Source: Microbacterium telephonicum
Lineage (GTDB): Bacteria; Actinomycetota; Actinomycetes; Actinomycetales; Microbacteriaceae
NCBI RefSeq assembly: GCF_003651225.1
Contig: NZ_RCDB01000001.1
Span: forward strand, 930,001 to 994,000
Reading direction: 5' to 3'
DNA length: 64,000 bases
Shown here one piece after another: positions 61,411 through 64,000 of the stretch. Within the stretch, counting starts at the first letter, position 1, and the number at the start of each line of letters is the position of its first letter. A model generated the notes under the pieces. That model worked only from the letters and a program-made list of their open reading frames with translations. It did no database searches and was not told the DNA's origin. The position numbers and the translations under genes were made by a program.

Positions 61411-61788
61411 ATGACCACGATCGACATCGCCGCCCCCGCGCTGCACGTCCGTCCCGCCGTCCCCACCACGCGGCTGCGCCTCACCGTCCGCGGGCGCCGC
61501 GTGATCGCGGTCCTCGCCTCGCTCCCCGCCGTCATCGCGCTCGCCCTCGCGATCCTCTCCGGCGGCAGCGCCATCGCCTCGCACGACGCCGGCGCCCCCG
61601 CGGGCACGTTCGCCACGGTCACGGTCGTCCCTGGCGACACGCTGTGGTCCATCGCGGGCGACATCGCGCCCGACGCCGACCCCCGCGACGTCGTCGACCA
61701 GATCGTCACGCTCAACGCGCTGCCGACCGGCGACGTCATCCCCGGGCAGTCGCTGTCGATCCCGGTGGAGTACAGCGCCGGACGGTGA
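61411..61788 (+). CDS. LysM-domain membrane protein, SOS cell-division inhibitor candidate
   Basis: Protein of 125 aa: a basic cytoplasmic N-terminus (RLRLTVRGRR), one helix (VIAVLASLPAVIALALAIL, about 31-50) and an external LysM domain from about residue 68 (ATVTVVPGDTLWSIAGDIAP to VIPGQSLSIPV). Size, topology and location next to lexA match YneA of Bacillus and Rv2719c (ChiZ) of mycobacteria, which block division during DNA damage. The LexA-type box in its promoter fits. RBS GAGGAGG. It probably binds peptidoglycan at the septum; catalytic activity is not apparent. Confidence 0.85.
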   Translation: MTTIDIAAPALHVRPAVPTTRLRLTVRGRRVIAVLASLPAVIALALAILSGGSAIASHDAGAPAGTFATVTVVPGDTLWSIAGDIAPDADPRDVVDQIVTLNALPTGDVIPGQSLSIPVEYSAGR

Positions 61789-61836
61789 TCGAGCCGCGGC
61801 CCGTCTCTCCGCGGGGATGTACCCGTTCCCGCCCCG

Positions 61837-61849
61837 TAGCATGGGTGGG
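61837..61849 (+). promoter_or_regulatory. leaderless promoter of hisC
   Basis: TAGCAT (61837-61842) is seven bases before ATG 61850. Confidence 0.5.
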
Positions 61850-62923
61850 ATGAGCGCGAGTCTCGACGACCTCCCCCTCCGCGACGACCTCCGGGGGCTC
61901 ACCCCCTACGGCGCGCCCCAGGCGCCGTTGCCGGTCGCGCTGAACGTCAACGAGAACACCCACCCGGTCCCCGAGGACGTTGCCGACGACATCCTCGACG
62001 GCATCGCCCGTGCGCTGCGGGACGTCAACCGCTACCCCGACCGCGAGTTCACCTCGCTGCGCGAAGGGTTCGCCGACTACCTCGGGCACGGACTGACCCC
62101 GGAGCAGATCTGGGCGGCGAACGGCTCGAACGAGGTGCTCCAGCACCTGCTGCAGGCCTTCGCCGGTCCCGGCCGCACCGCCTTCGGGTTCGGCCCCACC
62201 TACTCGATGTACCCGCTCCTCACCCGCGCGACGGGCGCCGAGTACGTGACGGGAACGCGCGGCGTGGACTACACGCTGACGCCCGAGGACGCCGCCGCGC
62301 AGGTGGCGGATGCCGCGCCCGACGTCGTGTTCCTCTGCGCGCCGAACAACCCCACCGGCACACCGCTGTCGCTGGAGACCATCGCCGCCGTCTACGACGC
62401 GGCCCCCGGCATCGTCATCGTCGACGAGGCGTACCAGGAATTCGCCCCGCGCGAGTCCCGCTCCGCCCTGACGCTGTTGCCCGACCGTGAGCGTCTCGTC
62501 GTCTCGCGCACGATGAGCAAGGCGTTCGCCTTCGCCGGCGCCCGCGTGGGGTACCTCGCCGCCGATCCGGCGCTGATCGACGCGCTGCGCCTCGTGCGCC
62601 TGCCCTACCACCTGAGCGCGCTCACGCAGGCGGCGGCGACCGCGGCGCTGCGGCACGCCCCCACGATGCTCGGCATGGTCGACGAGATCGTGTCCCAGCG
62701 CGACCGCATGTCTGCGACGCTCGAGGCCCTCGGTTACCAGCCGTACGAGTCGTGGACGAACTTCGTCCTGTTCTCTGGCGTCGACGACCCGGCGCACACC
62801 TGGCAGGGCCTGTACGACCGCGGCATCCTGATCCGCGACGTCGGCATCCCGCACGCGCTGCGCGTGACGGCCGGCACCGAGCAGGAGACGTCGGCCTTCC
62901 TCGACGCGCTCGCCTCGCTCTGA
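61850..62923 (+). CDS. hisC: histidinol-phosphate aminotransferase
   Basis: PLP-dependent aminotransferase of 357 aa, seventh step region of histidine synthesis. LNVNENTHPVPEDVADDI, NRYPDREFTSLREGFADYLG, AANGSNEVLQHLLQAF, APNNPTGTPLSLETI and the Schiff-base Lys in SRTMSKAFAFAGARVGYL (about residue 224) are all present. Upstream in-frame residues do not fit. It is the first visible gene of a his cluster lacking hisD here. Confidence 0.94.
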   Translation: MSASLDDLPLRDDLRGLTPYGAPQAPLPVALNVNENTHPVPEDVADDILDGIARALRDVNRYPDREFTSLREGFADYLGHGLTPEQIWAANGSNEVLQHLLQAFAGPGRTAFGFGPTYSMYPLLTRATGAEYVTGTRGVDYTLTPEDAAAQVADAAPDVVFLCAPNNPTGTPLSLETIAAVYDAAPGIVIVDEAYQEFAPRESRSALTLLPDRERLVVSRTMSKAFAFAGARVGYLAADPALIDALRLVRLPYHLSALTQAAATAALRHAPTMLGMVDEIVSQRDRMSATLEALGYQPYESWTNFVLFSGVDDPAHTWQGLYDRGILIRDVGIPHALRVTAGTEQETSAFLDALASL

Positions 62924-62994
62924 GGCGCGTGCCGACGCGCCGACGCGGTGCGTCGCGCGCCGTCATGCGGCCCGCTCCGCCGCCGGCGCCTCGG

Positions 62995-63007
62995 TAGACT
63001 CGCCGAC
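62995..63007 (+). promoter_or_regulatory. leaderless promoter of hisB
   Basis: TAGACT (62995-63000) is seven bases before ATG 63008, so hisB can be expressed apart from hisC. Confidence 0.5.
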
Positions 63008-63619
63008 ATGAGCAGCCCCGCATCCCGCACGGCGCAGATCCGCCGCGCGACGAGCGAATCCACCGTCGAACTCGAACTCGACCTGGACGGCACCGGCCAG
63101 AGCCACATCGACACCACCGTCCCGTTCTTCGACCACCTGCTCACGGCGTTCGCGAAGCACTCGCTGACCGATCTGAGCGTCCGGGCGTCCGGTGACACCG
63201 ACATCGACGCCCACCACACGGTCGAAGACGTCTCGATCGTGCTCGGCCAGGCGATCCGTCAGGCGCTCGGCGACAAGAGAGGCATCTCGCGCTACGGCGA
63301 CGCCCTCGTCCCGCTCGACGAGGCGCTCGCGCAGGCCGTCGTCGACATCTCAGGACGGCCCTATCTCGTGCACACCGGTGAGCCCGCCGGGTTCGAGCAC
63401 CACCTCATCGGCGGCCACTTCACGGGCTCGCTCGTGCGCCACACCTTCGAGGCCCTCGCCTTCAACGGTGCGCTCACGGTGCACGTGAGGGTGCTGGGCG
63501 GCCGCGACCCGCACCACATCGCCGAGGCCGAGTACAAGGCGTTCGCGCGCGCGTTCCGCCAGGCGAAGTCGCTCGACCCGCTCGTCGTGGGGGTGCCGAG
63601 CACCAAGGGTGCGCTGTGA
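63008..63619 (+). CDS. hisB: imidazoleglycerol-phosphate dehydratase
   Basis: Histidine-pathway dehydratase of 203 aa, the monofunctional form. Metal-binding His motifs are [19 protein letters not shown] and [34 protein letters not shown] is also typical. The stop overlaps the hisH GTG by 4 bp. Confidence 0.96.
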   Translation: MSSPASRTAQIRRATSESTVELELDLDGTGQSHIDTTVPFFDHLLTAFAKHSLTDLSVRASGDTDIDAHHTVEDVSIVLGQAIRQALGDKRGISRYGDALVPLDEALAQAVVDISGRPYLVHTGEPAGFEHHLIGGHFTGSLVRHTFEALAFNGALTVHVRVLGGRDPHHIAEAEYKAFARAFRQAKSLDPLVVGVPSTKGAL

Positions 63620-64000
63620 CCGCGTCGTCGCGGCCGCTCGTCGCCGTGCTCGACTACGGCTCGGGCAACGTCCATTCGGCCGTGAAGGCGCTCGTCGCCG
63701 CCGGAGCGGACGCGCGGTTGACCGCCGACCGCGGCCTCGTCCAGGATGCCGCCGGGCTCGTCGTGCCCGGTGTCGGCGCCTTCGCCGCCGTCGCCGAGGC
63801 ACTGCGCGCCCAGCGCGGCGACGAACTCATCGAGCGACGCCTCGCCGGTGGTCTGCCGGTGCTGGGCATCTGCGTGGGCATGCAGGTGCTCTTCGCGCAC
63901 GGCGTCGAGCGCGGGGTCGACACGGAGGGCCTCGGCGAATGGCCGGGCGCCGTCACCGAGCTCGATGCCGCCGTCCTCCCGCACATGGGCTGGAACACCG
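63616..64000 (+). CDS. hisH: imidazole glycerol phosphate synthase subunit HisH (partial)
   Basis: Glutaminase subunit that feeds ammonia to HisF; the first 128 codons are in the window and the gene runs off the end. [35 protein letters not shown] and the nucleophile Cys in [15 protein letters not shown] are clear. GTG 63616 overlaps the hisB stop (GTGA). Confidence 0.93.
   Translation, partial: MTASSRPLVAVLDYGSGNVHSAVKALVAAGADARLTADRGLVQDAAGLVVPGVGAFAAVAEALRAQRGDELIERRLAGGLPVLGICVGMQVLFAHGVERGVDTEGLGEWPGAVTELDAAVLPHMGWNT

Noticed and set aside
63351..63359. A further TCTCAGGA match inside hisB
   Set aside because: It has no partner TCCTGAGA 68 bases away and lies in conserved coding sequence, so it is not a third copy of the 86-bp element.

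Overview
This window is a high-GC (roughly 70 %) stretch of a chromosome from an actinobacterium in the Microbacteriaceae, most likely Microbacterium. The evidence is the gene set (clgR - DUF3046 - recA - recX, miaB - miaA - dapF - hflX, lexA beside a LysM gene, DUF5302), the codon use, frequent GTG starts, and the many start codons that sit 6-8 bases after a TANNNT box (leaderless promoters). No rRNA, tRNA, CRISPR array, insertion sequence or prophage is visible. Most of the window is core chromosome with single-gene accessory insertions.

Layout. 0-12 kb: an accessory patchwork. It holds a phosphonate-associated alcohol dehydrogenase, an M18 aminopeptidase, an MFS exporter with an unusual leader, a bifunctional nuclease, a NUDIX hydrolase, an ATP-grasp/membrane pair, an HxlR regulator with a divergent NAD(P)H-binding oxidoreductase, a lactonase-type beta-propeller and a DinB2-type polymerase. 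12-23 kb: a glycosyltransferase, a VapBC-like toxin-antitoxin pair, small unknown genes, short-chain dehydrogenases, a GH15 hydrolase, a class I amidotransferase, a DedA protein and a glycosyltransferase-SGNH hydrolase fusion. This part also has two families of palindromic intergenic repeats. 23-33 kb: pnp behind a structured leader, a degenerate aldo/keto reductase, a divergent RimK/RimB pair, dapB, OsmC and small enzymes. 33-43 kb: thyA-folA, dapA, RNase J, ftsK, pgsA and cinA. 43-54 kb: clgR, DUF3046, recA-recX, a DrrAB-like ABC transporter, miaB, miaA, dapF, an RsmC-like methyltransferase and hflX. 54-64 kb: an S9 peptidase, a LysR regulator divergent from a MesX-MesD-flavin reductase operon (folate-independent methionine synthesis), a membrane protein, lexA divergent from a LysM cell-division-inhibitor candidate, then hisC-hisB-hisH running off the end.

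How genes work together. Three lysine/DAP genes (dapB, dapA, dapF) are scattered rather than clustered. thyA and folA overlap and form a thymidylate/folate cycle unit. recA and lexA both carry LexA-type palindromes in their control regions, and the LysM gene shares the lexA box, giving an SOS checkpoint module. MesX, MesD and the flavin reductase overlap or nearly overlap and should make methionine without folate, under the divergent LysR protein.

The points most worth follow-up are the MesX/MesD/flavin reductase operon, the aldo/keto reductase homologue lacking most of its catalytic tetrad, the DinB2-type polymerase with no aromatic steric gate, the GT4-SGNH fusion, the RimK-TrkA_C/RimB divergent pair, an 86-bp palindromic element present twice, three 23-bp tandem repeats in front of clgR, and two leaderless upstream ORFs coupled to an exporter and to hflX. 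All functional statements come from reading the sequence; no database search was run.
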